Shown in pieces: positions 1 to 9,310 of a stretch of DNA of 64,000 nt (position 1 is the first letter of the stretch; the number at the start of each line of letters is the position of its first letter). The notes beneath the pieces were generated by a model that ran no database searches, had not been told where the DNA came from, and saw only the letters and a list, made by a program, of their open reading frames with translations. The position numbers and the translations under genes were made by a program. Source of the stretch: an uncultured Clostridia bacterium (GTDB lineage: Bacteria > Bacillota > Clostridia > Oscillospirales > Acutalibacteraceae); contig CANRIZ010000002.1 of NCBI GenBank assembly GCA_947630835.1, positions 1-64,000 on the forward strand, given 5' to 3'.

Positions 1-1229
1 ACCGATTTTAAAATTGCTCCCAAAGCGGCGGCGTAAGGCGAGGAATATGATGTTCCCGAAAATCTGGCATAACGATTTCCCGGAATTGCCACTGCTATAT
101 TCACTCCGGGAGCGGAAATATCGGCATTGTAAGTCAAGTTATTCATAAATGTAGTCGTATTGTTAAAATCAGTAGAAGATACGGCAATACATTCAGGTAC
201 ATTTGCGGGTACAGCCTTCGTGTTGATCTTACCTGCATTGCCCACCGCAGCAAATACCGGAATGTTTTTAGAGTATGCTTCCAGCACAACTTCTGTGATT
301 ATTGATACATCACTCAAAGATGTAAGACTTATACTGATAACATCTCTATTATCCTCTATTGCTTTTAAAAAACCTGCACAAATTGTAGTTACCGTCATAT
401 CGTCTTGGTCGTCTACTTTATATGCGGCAACTTTCACATTTTCAGGAGAATTATTTACAATAACACTGCTGACAGTCGTTCCGTGATATAATGTTTTGGA
501 ATCCATTTCATCATTTGCGTTGCCGAAAGATGACGAATTGAAATATGTTCGTATTACTCGATTCTTAAACATTTCGTGATTATAGTCTATGCCCGAGTCC
601 ACAACGCCTACAATGATCTCGTTTTTGGCAATATCCGATTCCGCCAAGTAATCCTGCAATCTTTTAGACTGCGTTCTGTCACGGCTCCAGTCATTTAAAA
701 ACTCGTCTTTTGATATAATATCCGGATTTTCCGGAGTACCTTCATATCCGCAATAGGTACAAACTTCATCGAGAGTAACTTCCGTTATGTTTTTTTCGCT
801 TTGCAACAAATCATATGCCGCCATAGCTTCTTCAGAGCTTTTATACTGCAAAATATGAAAATCCTCAAAGCCGCTAATATGCTCCAACGCGTTGCAGTCG
901 TCAAAATTGCCATTTGCACGGACGATTAAACGGGCAGTTTGAAAATCCTGTAAGGTATATTCCTGCTCGGCGTTATTATCCTTTGCGCCTACCGTACTTT
1001 GAGCAGAAAAAGGCTGTAATTGTATTTGTGCTGTTTCGTCATTTTCGGGAACGGTAAATTCTTTATCCGCATCAAATTCCCTAACAAGCTGCGTAATTCC
1101 GTCAATAAAGCCGTTTAACTCTTTGCTTTCCCGTTCTTCCTGCATAGGTGCGGCAAAAACGCTAAAACACGGACTGAACATAAAAAGCATAAGTATTAAA
1201 GACATAAATACCGAAAATACCTTTTTCAT
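1..1229 (-). CDS. Secreted subtilisin-like serine protease (S8 family), C-terminus off the window
   Basis: An open frame runs from ATG at 1229 to the window edge (about 409 codons) without a stop. The first 25 or so residues form a signal peptide: MKK, a hydrophobic stretch, then VFAAP, so the enzyme is exported. A pro-region of roughly 190 residues follows. All three catalytic motifs of subtilases are visible in order: Asp in VGVVDSGID (about 600), His in HGTTVSS (about 490), and Ser in SGTSYSSP at 35-60, just inside the edge; SAPGVNIAVAIPG lies between His and Ser as usual. The RBS is an AAAGGGG-like stretch about 10 bases before the ATG. The gene is divergent from the aquaporin gene. The family degrades extracellular protein; the substrate cannot be told. 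Any C-terminal domain is outside the window. Confidence 0.9.
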   Translation of the reverse strand, partial: MKKVFSVFMSLILMLFMFSPCFSVFAAPMQEERESKELNGFIDGITQLVREFDADKEFTVPENDETAQIQLQPFSAQSTVGAKDNNAEQEYTLQDFQTARLIVRANGNFDDCNALEHISGFEDFHILQYKSSEEAMAAYDLLQSEKNITEVTLDEVCTYCGYEGTPENPDIISKDEFLNDWSRDRTQSKRLQDYLAESDIAKNEIIVGVVDSGIDYNHEMFKNRVIRTYFNSSSFGNANDEMDSKTLYHGTTVSSVIVNNSPENVKVAAYKVDDQDDMTVTTICAGFLKAIEDNRDVISISLTSLSDVSIITEVVLEAYSKNIPVFAAVGNAGKINTKAVPANVPECIAVSSTDFNNTTTFMNNLTYNADISAPGVNIAVAIPGNRYARFSGTSYSSPYAAALGAILKS

Positions 1230-1415
1230 AATCCCAAGCCCCTTTAATTTTTAATTAGATATACAAAACAAACGATTATTTCCCTATAGAATTATTTTAC
1301 ACTTTATTCTCGGCTTTTGCAACAAGCCGAGTAGGAATTATCAAATATACACAAAATGCTTCTGTATAAAATGAATGTCAATAAATTTTAATTTAATGCG
1401 TTACGGTGAAAATTA

Positions 1416-1444
1416 TTGCAAATATACGCAGGGCATAGTATAAT
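1416..1444 (+). promoter_or_regulatory. Sigma-A-type promoter of the aquaporin gene
   Basis: TTGCAA (1416-1421), a 17-bp spacer and a perfect TATAAT (1439-1444) lie about 75 bp before the aquaporin start. A separate 8-bp hairpin, CTCGGCTT/AAGCCGAG at 1309-1331, sits between the divergent genes; it has no T-run and its role is unknown. Confidence 0.75.
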
Positions 1445-1517
1445 ATTTATACGGTAATAATTGTGAGTTTGTATGTAGGGCATACATTCTATATTAACAA
1501 TAATCAAGGAGGTTTTT

Positions 1518-2222
1518 ATGATGAAAAAATACCTTGCGGAGCTTATCGGTACGGCGGTTTTGGTCTTTATGGGCTGCGGTACGGCGATGCTTGTAGGCTG
1601 CAGCTCGGAGGCGGGCGGCGGCTACATCTTGACGGCGTTGGCTTTCGGCCTTGTTATAGTCGGAATGGCATATTGCATAGGCAATATTTCCGGTTGTCAC
1701 ATTAACCCCGCCGTAAGCCTGGGAATGCTTTTGTCGCATAGGATGAGCGTTCGTGATTTTATCGGCTATGTCGTTGCCCAGTGCATAGGCGCATTTGTCG
1801 GTTCGGAGCTTCTTGCCGCGGTATTTTCGCTCGGCAGCGTTAAGGATATGACCGGCGGCTTCGGCTCTAACGGCCTTGCGGGCGTTGGCGGCAATCCGAT
1901 TGCCGGACTTTTGGTTGAGGTTATTCTTACGTTTATTTTCGTAATGGTAATTCTCGGCGTAACCGACGGCGACGCGGGCCACGGCTCATTCGCGGGCTTG
2001 TCCATAGGCTTTTCGCTTACGCTTGTACATATCCTCGGTATAGGGCTTACCGGAACTTCCGTAAACCCCGCCCGCAGCTTAGGTCCTGCGCTCACGGCTT
2101 TAATCGGCGGCAACACTCAGCCCATTTCGGAGGTTTGGGTATTTATAGTCGCTCCGCTTGCGGGAGCCGCTCTTGCCGCATTGGTATATCAGGTACTTCG
2201 TCCCGGTAAAGCCAAGGATTAA
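1518..2222 (+). CDS. aqpZ: Aquaporin, AqpZ-like water channel
   Basis: A 234-residue MIP-family channel of the inner membrane, usual length for AqpZ. Both pore half-helices carry NPA: HINPAVSLG near residue 63 and SVNPARSLGP near residue 184. The selectivity-filter positions look like a water channel rather than a glycerol facilitator: Phe in ALAFGLVIVG, His in LTLVHILG, and Arg right after the second NPA. ATG 1518 and ATG 1521 are in tandem behind AGGAGG (1507-1512); either is possible. The gene stands alone between its own promoter and terminator. Inference: it helps with osmotic balance; the symbol rests on these filter residues. Confidence 0.88.
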   Translation: MMKKYLAELIGTAVLVFMGCGTAMLVGCSSEAGGGYILTALAFGLVIVGMAYCIGNISGCHINPAVSLGMLLSHRMSVRDFIGYVVAQCIGAFVGSELLAAVFSLGSVKDMTGGFGSNGLAGVGGNPIAGLLVEVILTFIFVMVILGVTDGDAGHGSFAGLSIGFSLTLVHILGIGLTGTSVNPARSLGPALTALIGGNTQPISEVWVFIVAPLAGAALAALVYQVLRPGKAKD

Positions 2223-2256
2223 TTCGGCAATAGGCAAAACAACTTAACAAACGCAG

Positions 2257-2290
2257 AAAGCCGTAGGTTAATTCCTGCGGCTTTGGTTTT
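2257..2290 (+). terminator. Intrinsic terminator after the aquaporin gene
   Basis: An 11-bp stem (AAAGCCGTAGG with CCTGCGGCTTT, one G-U pair) with a 6-base loop, followed by GGTTTTA, 35 bp after the aqpZ stop. Confidence 0.75.
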
Positions 2291-2459
2291 ATACGCAATG
2301 GGCTGACGGCGGGGATTTTTTCAGAGGACTTAAACAAGCGCGATTTTCTGCTTGTAATTATGCTTTTCCTTATGTTATTATTTAATAAGTATATGGAATT
2401 TGAAAGCTTTAAATTAAGGCTTCGACTATTTTAAATTTTGCCGACGGGAGGCGTTAAGG

Positions 2460-5048
2460 TTGAAAAAGACAGTAGTCGGCATTTTGGCGCATGTGGACTC
2501 CGGCAAGACTACGCTCTCGGAAGCGCTTTTATATAAATCGGGCAATATAGGGAAGCTCGGCAGGGTTGACAGCGGCAATTCTTTTTTGGATACCTATTCC
2601 CTTGAACGCTCCAGAGGCATAACCATTTTTTCAAAGCAAGCCGTTTTAAAATACGGCGGCACCGAATTTACGCTTGTAGACACGCCCGGGCATGTCGATT
2701 TTTCGGCGGAAACCGAGCGCACATTGCAAATTTTGGACTATGCGGTTTTGGTCGTAAGCGCGTCGGACGGCGTGCAGAGCCATACCCTGACTATTTGGAA
2801 GCTGCTCGAAAAATATAACGTCCCCTGTTTTATTTTTGTCAACAAGATGGATTTGGACGGCGCGGACAAGGGCTTTGCTTTAAACAGCCTTAAATCGAAG
2901 CTCAGCGATAACTGCATAGATTTCGGCGTTGAGGACAGAAGCGCTTTTATTGAAAATATTGCCCTGTGCGACGAGGAGCTTTTAAAAAAATTTGAAAACG
3001 ACGGCATAAGCGAAAATGATATAATCGACGCAATAAAGCGCAGAAAGCTTTTCCCCTGCCTGTTCGGTTCTGCGCTGAAGCTTGACGGAATTGACGAATT
3101 TTTAAGCTGTCTTGACCGCTATTGCGCCGCGCCGTCTTATCCCGAGGAATTTGCCGCAAAGGTTTACAAAATATCGCAGGATAAGGGGCAAAGGCTTACA
3201 TTTTTGAAGATTACGGGCGGAAGCCTTAAAGTAAAAGAGGTACTCAAAAGCGGCAAAAACGTAAACGGCGAAAAGGTTAACCAAATAAGATTTTATTCGG
3301 GAGATAAATTTACAACCGCCGACGTTGCCGAGGCGGGCAGTCTTTGCGCGGTTACGGGCATAAGCTTTGCCGCTCCGGGCGACGGTCTCGGCGCCGAAAA
3401 GAACTCCGCCCTGCCGTTGCTTGAGCCCGTTTTGACCTACACACTTGAGCTTCCCGAGGGCGTTGATTCGCATACTGCGCTTGAAAAGATGAGAATACTC
3501 GAAAGCGAGGATCCTCAATTAAAGGTTGAATTTAACGCGCGTTCGGGCAAAATTCAGCTTAAAATTATGGGTGAAATTCAGCTTGAAGTGCTGCAATCCA
3601 TTATCGCCGAGCGCTTCGGCTTTAACGCTTCGTTCGGAAAGGGAAATATCATATACAAGGAAACTATCTCCGATACCGTGGAGGGCGTAGGGCATTTTGA
3701 GCCGCTTCGCCACTATGCGGAAGTGCATTTGATTATAAAGCCCGGCAAACGGGACAGCGGCGTTATTATAAAATCCGAGTGTAAAGAGGATTTACTTGAC
3801 AGGAATTGGCAAAGGCTTATACTCACACATTTGTACGAGAAAACTCATATAGGCGTGCTCACGGGTTCGCCCGTAACGGATATTGAAATTATCCTTGCGT
3901 CGGGTAAAGCTCACCCCAAGCATACCGAAGGCGGGGATTTCAGGCAGGCGACCTACAGGGCGGTAAGGCAGGGACTGCGAAGCGCCTCAAGCGTACTGCT
4001 TGAACCCGTGTATGAATTTACGCTCGAAGTGCCTTCGGAGAACATAGGCAGAGCCATATCCGACATACAGAATATGCACGGAAGCTTCGACTCTCCCGAA
4101 AACAACGGCGATTATTCGGTAATTACGGGAAGCGCTCCCGTCTCCGAAATGATAGAATACGCAAACGACGTAATGCGCTACACCCACGGCAAGGGCAGAC
4201 TCTCCTGCAGTTTAAAGGGCTACGAGCCATGCCATAACAGCGAGGAGGTTATAGCGGAAATCGGCTATGACTGCGACGCCGATACCGACAATCCCTGCGA
4301 TTCCGTTTTCTGCTCGCACGGCGCGGGATATACCGTCAAGTGGGACGAGGTAAAAAGCCATATGCACCTCGAAAGCGCGTTATCCGCAAGGAAGCTTTAT
4401 TCCCCGAAGGAATACGACGTAAAATCCCTTTCAAGCCGTAAGGACGGCAAAAGCCTTTTTGCGCTCGATAAGGAGCTTATTGAGATTTTTGAAAAGACCT
4501 ACGGACCGATAAAGCCGAGGTATCACAATTTAAAAACGGAAAGCCATTTTACATTTACCGAAAGCGCCGATAAGGCCGATAAAAAAAGCCCCGCCGCGCG
4601 GCAAAAATTCAGCGGTAAGGAATACCTTTTGGTTGACGGTTACAATGTTATCTTCTCCTGGGACAAGCTGAGGGAGCTTGCTTCGGAAAATATCGAAAGC
4701 GCAAGGAATGTGCTTGAAAACATACTCTGCAATTACCGGGGCTTTAAAAAGTGCGAGGTTATACTCGTTTTCGACGCTTACAAGGTAAAGGGAAACAACA
4801 GGGAAATTGAAAGTCTCAACGGCATAAACATAGTTTATACAAAGGAAGCCGAAACCGCCGATATGTATATCGAAAAGGTTACTCGTGAAATTGCAAAGGA
4901 CAACAAGGTAAGAGTCGTTACCTCCGACGCGCTCGAGCAGCTTATTATTTTGGGCAACGGCGCTCTGCGCGTTTCATCGAGGGAATTTTTTGACGAGGTA
5001 ACGCAGGCGGAGGAGGAAATAAGGCGAATAATCTCGAAGCTTGAATAA
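2460..5048 (+). CDS. TetM/EF-G-like translational GTPase fused to a Rae1 (YacP)-like NYN ribonuclease
   Basis: 862 residues in one frame, against about 640 for TetM-type ribosomal protection proteins. The N-terminal part has GTPase motifs AHVDSGKTT (10-18), DTPGHVDF (74-81) and NKMD (128-131), then EF-G-like domains II-V up to about residue 600. A linker follows with a conserved-looking segment, SVFCSHGAGYTVKWDEV. Residues 720-862 form a NYN/PIN domain close to Bacillus Rae1: LLVDGYNVIF, VFDAYKVKG, TKEAETADMYIEK and TSDALEQ, with acidic residues near 726, 772, 801 and 823. Rae1 is known to cut mRNA in the ribosomal A site. Inference: the GTPase part brings the nuclease to the ribosome. The TTG start follows GGGAGG (2446-2451). 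The domain IV tip does not resemble TetM's YSPVSTPAD loop, so tetracycline protection is doubtful. The gene appears to stand alone. Confidence 0.85.
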   Translation: MKKTVVGILAHVDSGKTTLSEALLYKSGNIGKLGRVDSGNSFLDTYSLERSRGITIFSKQAVLKYGGTEFTLVDTPGHVDFSAETERTLQILDYAVLVVSASDGVQSHTLTIWKLLEKYNVPCFIFVNKMDLDGADKGFALNSLKSKLSDNCIDFGVEDRSAFIENIALCDEELLKKFENDGISENDIIDAIKRRKLFPCLFGSALKLDGIDEFLSCLDRYCAAPSYPEEFAAKVYKISQDKGQRLTFLKITGGSLKVKEVLKSGKNVNGEKVNQIRFYSGDKFTTADVAEAGSLCAVTGISFAAPGDGLGAEKNSALPLLEPVLTYTLELPEGVDSHTALEKMRILESEDPQLKVEFNARSGKIQLKIMGEIQLEVLQSIIAERFGFNASFGKGNIIYKETISDTVEGVGHFEPLRHYAEVHLIIKPGKRDSGVIIKSECKEDLLDRNWQRLILTHLYEKTHIGVLTGSPVTDIEIILASGKAHPKHTEGGDFRQATYRAVRQGLRSASSVLLEPVYEFTLEVPSENIGRAISDIQNMHGSFDSPENNGDYSVITGSAPVSEMIEYANDVMRYTHGKGRLSCSLKGYEPCHNSEEVIAEIGYDCDADTDNPCDSVFCSHGAGYTVKWDEVKSHMHLESALSARKLYSPKEYDVKSLSSRKDGKSLFALDKELIEIFEKTYGPIKPRYHNLKTESHFTFTESADKADKKSPAARQKFSGKEYLLVDGYNVIFSWDKLRELASENIESARNVLENILCNYRGFKKCEVILVFDAYKVKGNNREIESLNGINIVYTKEAETADMYIEKVTREIAKDNKVRVVTSDALEQLIILGNGALRVSSREFFDEVTQAEEEIRRIISKLE

Positions 5049-5137
5049 TTTTGATAAGATATTTGCTAACTTTGTTAATTTTAGCTTTTTCGGGCGTTAA
5101 TTTATATAAAAATTTATAGTTTTTTATTAAAAAAATA

Positions 5138-5166
5138 TTGACATTTTTCGATTTTACATCTATATT
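5138..5166 (+). promoter_or_regulatory. Promoter of the potABCD operon
   Basis: Perfect TTGACA (5138-5143), 17-bp spacer and TATATT (5161-5166), giving a predicted start near 5173 and a leader of about 67 nt. The TTG of this -35 box is in frame with potA, so a longest-frame gene call would place the start codon inside the promoter; the real start is at 5240. Confidence 0.85.
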
Positions 5167-5239
5167 TATCTCATACCAATTAGGGTGGGCAGGATTGTCC
5201 ATTCCCAACTATATCCATCGGTTGGAAAGGGGCTGTAAA

Positions 5240-6391
5240 TTGAACGAAAAAACGGTTATTATTAATTTAAAAAACATCTCTGTCAGCTTTGATGAACAAC
5301 AAATATTAAAAAACATTAACCTCCATATCCGTGACGGTGAATTTGTAACACTGTTAGGTCCTTCGGGTTGCGGAAAAACCACTACGCTTAGGATCATTGC
5401 AGGCTTTTTGGAGCCTGACAGCGGCGAGGTTATTTTTGACGGTAAAACTATTAATGGTGTGCCTGCGTATAAGCGTCAGGTGAACACCATTTTTCAGCGT
5501 TATGCTCTGTTTCCGCATTTGAATGTATATGAAAATATCGCTTTCGGGCTTAAAAACAAAAAAGTTCCAAAGGACGAAATTTCAAAAACCGTAACCGAAA
5601 TGCTCGGCCTTGTAAACCTTAAAGGCTTTGAAAAAAGGAATATAGATTCCCTTTCCGGAGGCCAGCAGCAGAGGGTTGCCATAGCAAGGGCTTTGGCGGT
5701 TCGTCCCCGTGTTCTTTTGCTTGACGAGCCGCTCGGCGCTCTTGACCTAAAGCTTCGCAAGGATATGCAGTTTGAGCTTAAAAACATTCAGCAGAGACTG
5801 GGCATAACTTTTATTTATGTTACGCACGATCAGGAAGAAGCCCTTTCTATGTCCGATACCATAGTCGTTATGAATTCGGGCGAAATTCAGCAGATAGGCT
5901 CTCCTACAGATATATATAACGAACCCGTAAACGCTTTTGTGGCGGATTTCATTGGCGAAAGCAATATACTCGACGGCATTATGCGCGACGACTACTACGT
6001 TGAGTTTGAGGGTATGAGGTTTAAGTGCGTCGACACGGGCTTCGGCAAAAATGAACCCGTTGACGTCGTTATACGCCCCGAGGACGTCGATATAGTGCCG
6101 TCGGACCGAGGCATGCTTAAAGGCGAGGTAACCTCCGTTTCGTTTAAGGGCGTTCACTATGAAATAATTGTGGATATTAACGGCTTTAAATGGATGATTC
6201 AGACTACCGAAAAATCCGAGGTCGGCGATATTATCGGCATTTCCATTAAACCCGAGGAAATTCAGATTATGAAAAAGAGCGAATACTCCGGTCTTTACGG
6301 CGATTACAGCTCCTTCAGCGATGAATTTGACGGGCTTTCAAACCCCGATACGGATAAAGCCGAAAATGAAAATTCGCCGCAGGAGGAATAA
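5240..6391 (+). CDS. potA: Spermidine/putrescine ABC importer, ATP-binding subunit
   Basis: A 383-residue cytoplasmic ATPase that powers polyamine import. Walker A is GPSGCGKTT, the signature is [15 protein letters not shown], Walker B is [12 protein letters not shown] and the switch His is in [11 protein letters not shown]-terminal TOBE-type regulatory region follows (about residues 240-350), then an acidic Ser/Asp/Glu-rich tail. The TTG at 5240 is chosen because AAAGGGG (5226-5232) lies 7 bp upstream and because the longer frame runs back over the promoter. potB starts 2 bp after the stop, so the pair is co-transcribed and probably co-translated. The polyamine assignment comes from the whole four-gene set; related importers for other cationic substrates have similar ATPases. 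Confidence 0.92.
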   Translation: MNEKTVIINLKNISVSFDEQQILKNINLHIRDGEFVTLLGPSGCGKTTTLRIIAGFLEPDSGEVIFDGKTINGVPAYKRQVNTIFQRYALFPHLNVYENIAFGLKNKKVPKDEISKTVTEMLGLVNLKGFEKRNIDSLSGGQQQRVAIARALAVRPRVLLLDEPLGALDLKLRKDMQFELKNIQQRLGITFIYVTHDQEEALSMSDTIVVMNSGEIQQIGSPTDIYNEPVNAFVADFIGESNILDGIMRDDYYVEFEGMRFKCVDTGFGKNEPVDVVIRPEDVDIVPSDRGMLKGEVTSVSFKGVHYEIIVDINGFKWMIQTTEKSEVGDIIGISIKPEEIQIMKKSEYSGLYGDYSSFSDEFDGLSNPDTDKAENENSPQEE

Positions 6392-6393
6392 TT

Positions 6394-7215
6394 ATGAAAA
6401 CAACCTCCTTTGCCAAAAAGATATTAAACGCTCCGTACATTGTCTGGTCGTTAATTTTCATAATCGCACCGTTGATAATGGTAATTTACTATGCTTTTAC
6501 CGACAGGAGCGGGGCTTTTACCTTTAATAACGTTATCGCCCTTAAAAATTACGGCGAAACCTTCGGTCGTTCCATATTGTATGCCGTTATCGCAACCTTG
6601 ATTTGCCTTATAATTTCCTATCCGCTGGCATATATCATAGCGCGTTCGGGCGCAAACAAGCGCGGAACCCTTATGATGCTCATTATGCTGCCGATGTGGA
6701 TGAATTTCCTTATCCGCACCTATTCGTGGCTCACCCTGCTTGCAAACAAGGGCGTGATAAACACTATACTCGGCGCAATAGGCTTAGGGCCGTTTCATAT
6801 GATAAACACGCCCGGCGCGGTAATTTTAGGTATGGTTTACAACTTCCTGCCTTATATGGTACTGCCGATTTACTCCATAATGTCTAAGCTCGATTTTTCC
6901 CTTACGGAGGCGGCAAGCGATTTGGGCTGCAACGGCTTTCAGGTTCTCCGCAGGGTGATTTTCCCGTTGAGCGTACCCGGCATAATTTCCGGCATAACTA
7001 TGGTTTTCGTTCCGTCCGTCAGCACCTTCTATATAAGCCAAAAGCTCGGCGGCGGAAAATATCTTCTTATAGGCGACTCGATAGAAATGCAGTTCCAATC
7101 GGCATACAACTATAATTTGGGCGCTTCGCTCTCCCTTGTGCTTATGGTTATGATTATCGCCTGTATGCTTGTTATGAATAAATTTGCGGACGACGAGGGG
7201 GCGGCAATAATATGA
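6394..7215 (+). CDS. potB: Spermidine/putrescine ABC importer, permease
   Basis: 273-residue inner-membrane permease with six predicted helices. The EAA loop that docks to the ATPase is visible as TEAASDLGCNGFQVLRRVIFPLS near residues 169-191. It starts 2 bp after potA behind GCAGGAGGAA, and its last bases overlap the potC start. It forms the translocation channel together with PotC. The gene is of normal length and has no oddities. Confidence 0.92.
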   Translation: MKTTSFAKKILNAPYIVWSLIFIIAPLIMVIYYAFTDRSGAFTFNNVIALKNYGETFGRSILYAVIATLICLIISYPLAYIIARSGANKRGTLMMLIMLPMWMNFLIRTYSWLTLLANKGVINTILGAIGLGPFHMINTPGAVILGMVYNFLPYMVLPIYSIMSKLDFSLTEAASDLGCNGFQVLRRVIFPLSVPGIISGITMVFVPSVSTFYISQKLGGGKYLLIGDSIEMQFQSAYNYNLGASLSLVLMVMIIACMLVMNKFADDEGAAII

Positions 7216-8030
7216 AAAAGACCGTCTCAAACATATACATAGCTCTCATAATGATATTTTTATATGCGCCTATGATAGTTATGGTGGTGCTTTCCTTTAA
7301 CTCGTCAAGCTCAACAAGCGTTATGGCGGGCTTTTCGCTGAAATGGTACGGAGAAATGCTTAAAAACAGCACAACTCTTACGGCGCTTCGCAATACGCTG
7401 ATTTTGGCGGTTGTCTCCGCCGCAATTTCCACGGTTATAGGAACTGCGGCGGCAGTCGGAATAGATATGATGAAAAAGAAATGGATTAAGTCAACCGTGC
7501 TGACGGTTACAAATATCCCTATGATGAACCCCGAAATAGTAACGGGCGTTTCAATGATGCTGTTGTTTGTATTCGTAGGGAAATTTGTGGGCGCACGAGA
7601 TGTTCTCGGCTTTCCCACCCTGCTGATAGCGCATATCACCTTTAACCTGCCCTATGTTATTTTGTCGGTGCTTCCAAAGCTTCGGCAAACGGACCCCCAC
7701 CTTGCCGAGGCGGCGCAGGATTTAGGCTCCACCCCGTTTCAGGCATTTTTTAAGGTTGTGCTTCCCAACATAAGCTCGGGCATAGTTACCGCGCTTATAA
7801 TGGCGTTCACCCTTTCGCTTGACGACTTTATAATAAGCTATTTTGTAAGCGGAGCAAAGTTCCAGACTCTGCCGATAGTCATTTTCTCCATGACCAAGAA
7901 AAGAGTCACTCCCGATATATACGCCCTTTCCACGGTTATTTTCGTCGCCGTTCTGCTTCTTCTTATAATTATGAACGTTTTACAGACAAGAGCGGAAAAG
8001 AAAGAGCTTAAAGCCAAAAAGGCAAAATAA
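7212..8030 (+). CDS. potC: Spermidine/putrescine ABC importer, second permease
   Basis: 272-residue inner-membrane permease, partner of PotB. The EAA loop reads EAAQDLGSTPFQAFFKVVLP near residues 169-188. The ATG overlaps the potB stop by 4 bp (ATGA), a sign of translational coupling. The C-terminus is lysine-rich and cytoplasmic. The binding protein gene follows after 17 bp. Confidence 0.92.
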   Translation: MKKTVSNIYIALIMIFLYAPMIVMVVLSFNSSSSTSVMAGFSLKWYGEMLKNSTTLTALRNTLILAVVSAAISTVIGTAAAVGIDMMKKKWIKSTVLTVTNIPMMNPEIVTGVSMMLLFVFVGKFVGARDVLGFPTLLIAHITFNLPYVILSVLPKLRQTDPHLAEAAQDLGSTPFQAFFKVVLPNISSGIVTALIMAFTLSLDDFIISYFVSGAKFQTLPIVIFSMTKKRVTPDIYALSTVIFVAVLLLLIIMNVLQTRAEKKELKAKKAK

Positions 8031-8047
8031 TTTTTTGGAGGTCAAAA

Positions 8048-9181
8048 ATGAAAAAGACTTTATCTGTTGTTTTATCTTTGGTTATGCTGTTTGGCGTAAT
8101 CGGACTTTCGGGCTGTAGGGGAAAAACCGACTCCGACAGCGAAAACGGCTTCAACGCCTCCGCCCTTAAGGAGGATTACTCGCAGGCGGGCAACGAAACG
8201 GCGACGAAGGAAATCAACGTTTACAACTGGGGCGAATATGTTTCCGACGGTTCCGAAGGAAGGCTCAACGTTATTGAGGAATTTGAAGAGCTTACGGGAA
8301 TTAAAGTAAATTACAATACCTTTGACTCAAACGAGGACCTCTATTCCAAGATGAAGAGCGGCGGAATAAGCTATGACGTTATAATCCCCTCCGATTATAT
8401 GATAGAGAGAATGATAAAAGAGGATATGCTCCAAACCATAGACCTCGATAAAATTCCCAACTACAAATATGTTTCCGACGATTACAAGGGTCTGTTTTTT
8501 GACCCCGACAACAAATACTCGGTCGCTTACACGGGCGGTATGGTAGGCCTTATATACAATACTACAATGGTTGACGAAACCCCGACAAGCTGGAGCATAA
8601 TGTGGGACAAAAAGTATGACGGGCAAATCCTCAATTTCAACAATCCGAGAGACGCTTTCGGCATTGCGCAGTACCTTTTGGGCTACAGCGTAAACTCTAC
8701 GGATAAAATCCAATGGGAAAACGCCGCCGACAAGCTTATAGAGCAAAAGCCGCTTGTTCAATCCTATGTTATGGACGAGGTATTCAACAAGATGGAAATG
8801 GGCGAAGCGGCCATTGCCCCCTATTATGCCGGCGACTACCTTGCAATGTACGCAAACAATCCCGACCTTGCATTTGTATATCCGCAGGAGGGCACAAATA
8901 TTTTCGTTGACGCTATGTGTATCCCGAAAAGCGCCAAGAATAAGGAAGCGGCGGAGCTGTTCATCAACTTTATGTGCGACCCGGAAATCGCCCTTGCAAA
9001 CGCAAATTACCTCGGCTATCTCTGCCCGATTACCGAAGTTGTAAACGACGACAGGTATGACTATAAGGGCAACGAGGTGCTCTATCCCTCCGAGCCCGTT
9101 GAAACGGAATTTTTCCATAATCTTGACCAGGATACGCTTGACCTGCTCTCATCGCTTTGGGAAAAGGTTAAGCTGGCATAA
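8048..9181 (+). CDS. potD: Polyamine-binding lipoprotein of the ABC importer
   Basis: 377-residue extracellular substrate-binding protein. It begins with a lipoprotein signal peptide whose lipobox is GLSGC (Cys at about residue 23), then a Ser/Asp-rich linker. The mature part carries family sequence such as INVYNWGEYVSDG, FEELTGIKVNYNTFDSNEDL and YDVIIPSDYMIERM, typical of PotD/PotF. GGAGGTC precedes the ATG by 6 bp. It closes the operon and is followed by a strong terminator. Family knowledge: the lipoprotein captures spermidine or putrescine and hands it to PotBC. Confidence 0.92.
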   Translation: MKKTLSVVLSLVMLFGVIGLSGCRGKTDSDSENGFNASALKEDYSQAGNETATKEINVYNWGEYVSDGSEGRLNVIEEFEELTGIKVNYNTFDSNEDLYSKMKSGGISYDVIIPSDYMIERMIKEDMLQTIDLDKIPNYKYVSDDYKGLFFDPDNKYSVAYTGGMVGLIYNTTMVDETPTSWSIMWDKKYDGQILNFNNPRDAFGIAQYLLGYSVNSTDKIQWENAADKLIEQKPLVQSYVMDEVFNKMEMGEAAIAPYYAGDYLAMYANNPDLAFVYPQEGTNIFVDAMCIPKSAKNKEAAELFINFMCDPEIALANANYLGYLCPITEVVNDDRYDYKGNEVLYPSEPVETEFFHNLDQDTLDLLSSLWEKVKLA

Positions 9182-9205
9182 GACGAGAAAAACCGAACTT
9201 ACAAA

Positions 9206-9297
9206 TAAGCATTTGCCGGAGGAAAAGGCTTAAAACTGCCTTTCCCTCCGGTTTTTGTATTTTCACAAAACATAAAAAATTACATCTGCGAAATTTT
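9206..9297 (+). repeat. Left copy of a 92/93-bp direct repeat flanking the toxin-antitoxin island
   Basis: Matches 10529-10621 with four substitutions and a one-base indel. It contains the potD terminator and, on the minus strand, a second copy of the last five codons plus stop of the PBP gene (KISQM). The right copy is the real 3' end of that gene. Confidence 0.9.
9216..9256 (+). terminator. Terminator after potD
   Basis: A 14-pair stem (CCGGAGGAAAAGGC with GCCTTTCCCTCCGG, one A/C mismatch), a loop of 8 bases, then TTTTT. The right repeat has the same hairpin with one base pair changed on both sides (A-T to G-C). Confidence 0.9.
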
Positions 9298-9310
9298 ATG
9301 AACTCCCGAA

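Noticed and set aside
160..486. Plus-strand open frame of 108 codons
   Set aside because: It is the shadow of the subtilase on the minus strand, whose catalytic motifs and signal peptide are clear.
2460..5048. Tetracycline resistance gene of the TetM class
   Set aside because: Overall fold fits, but the domain IV tip lacks the TetM loop and a nuclease domain is attached; resistance cannot be claimed.
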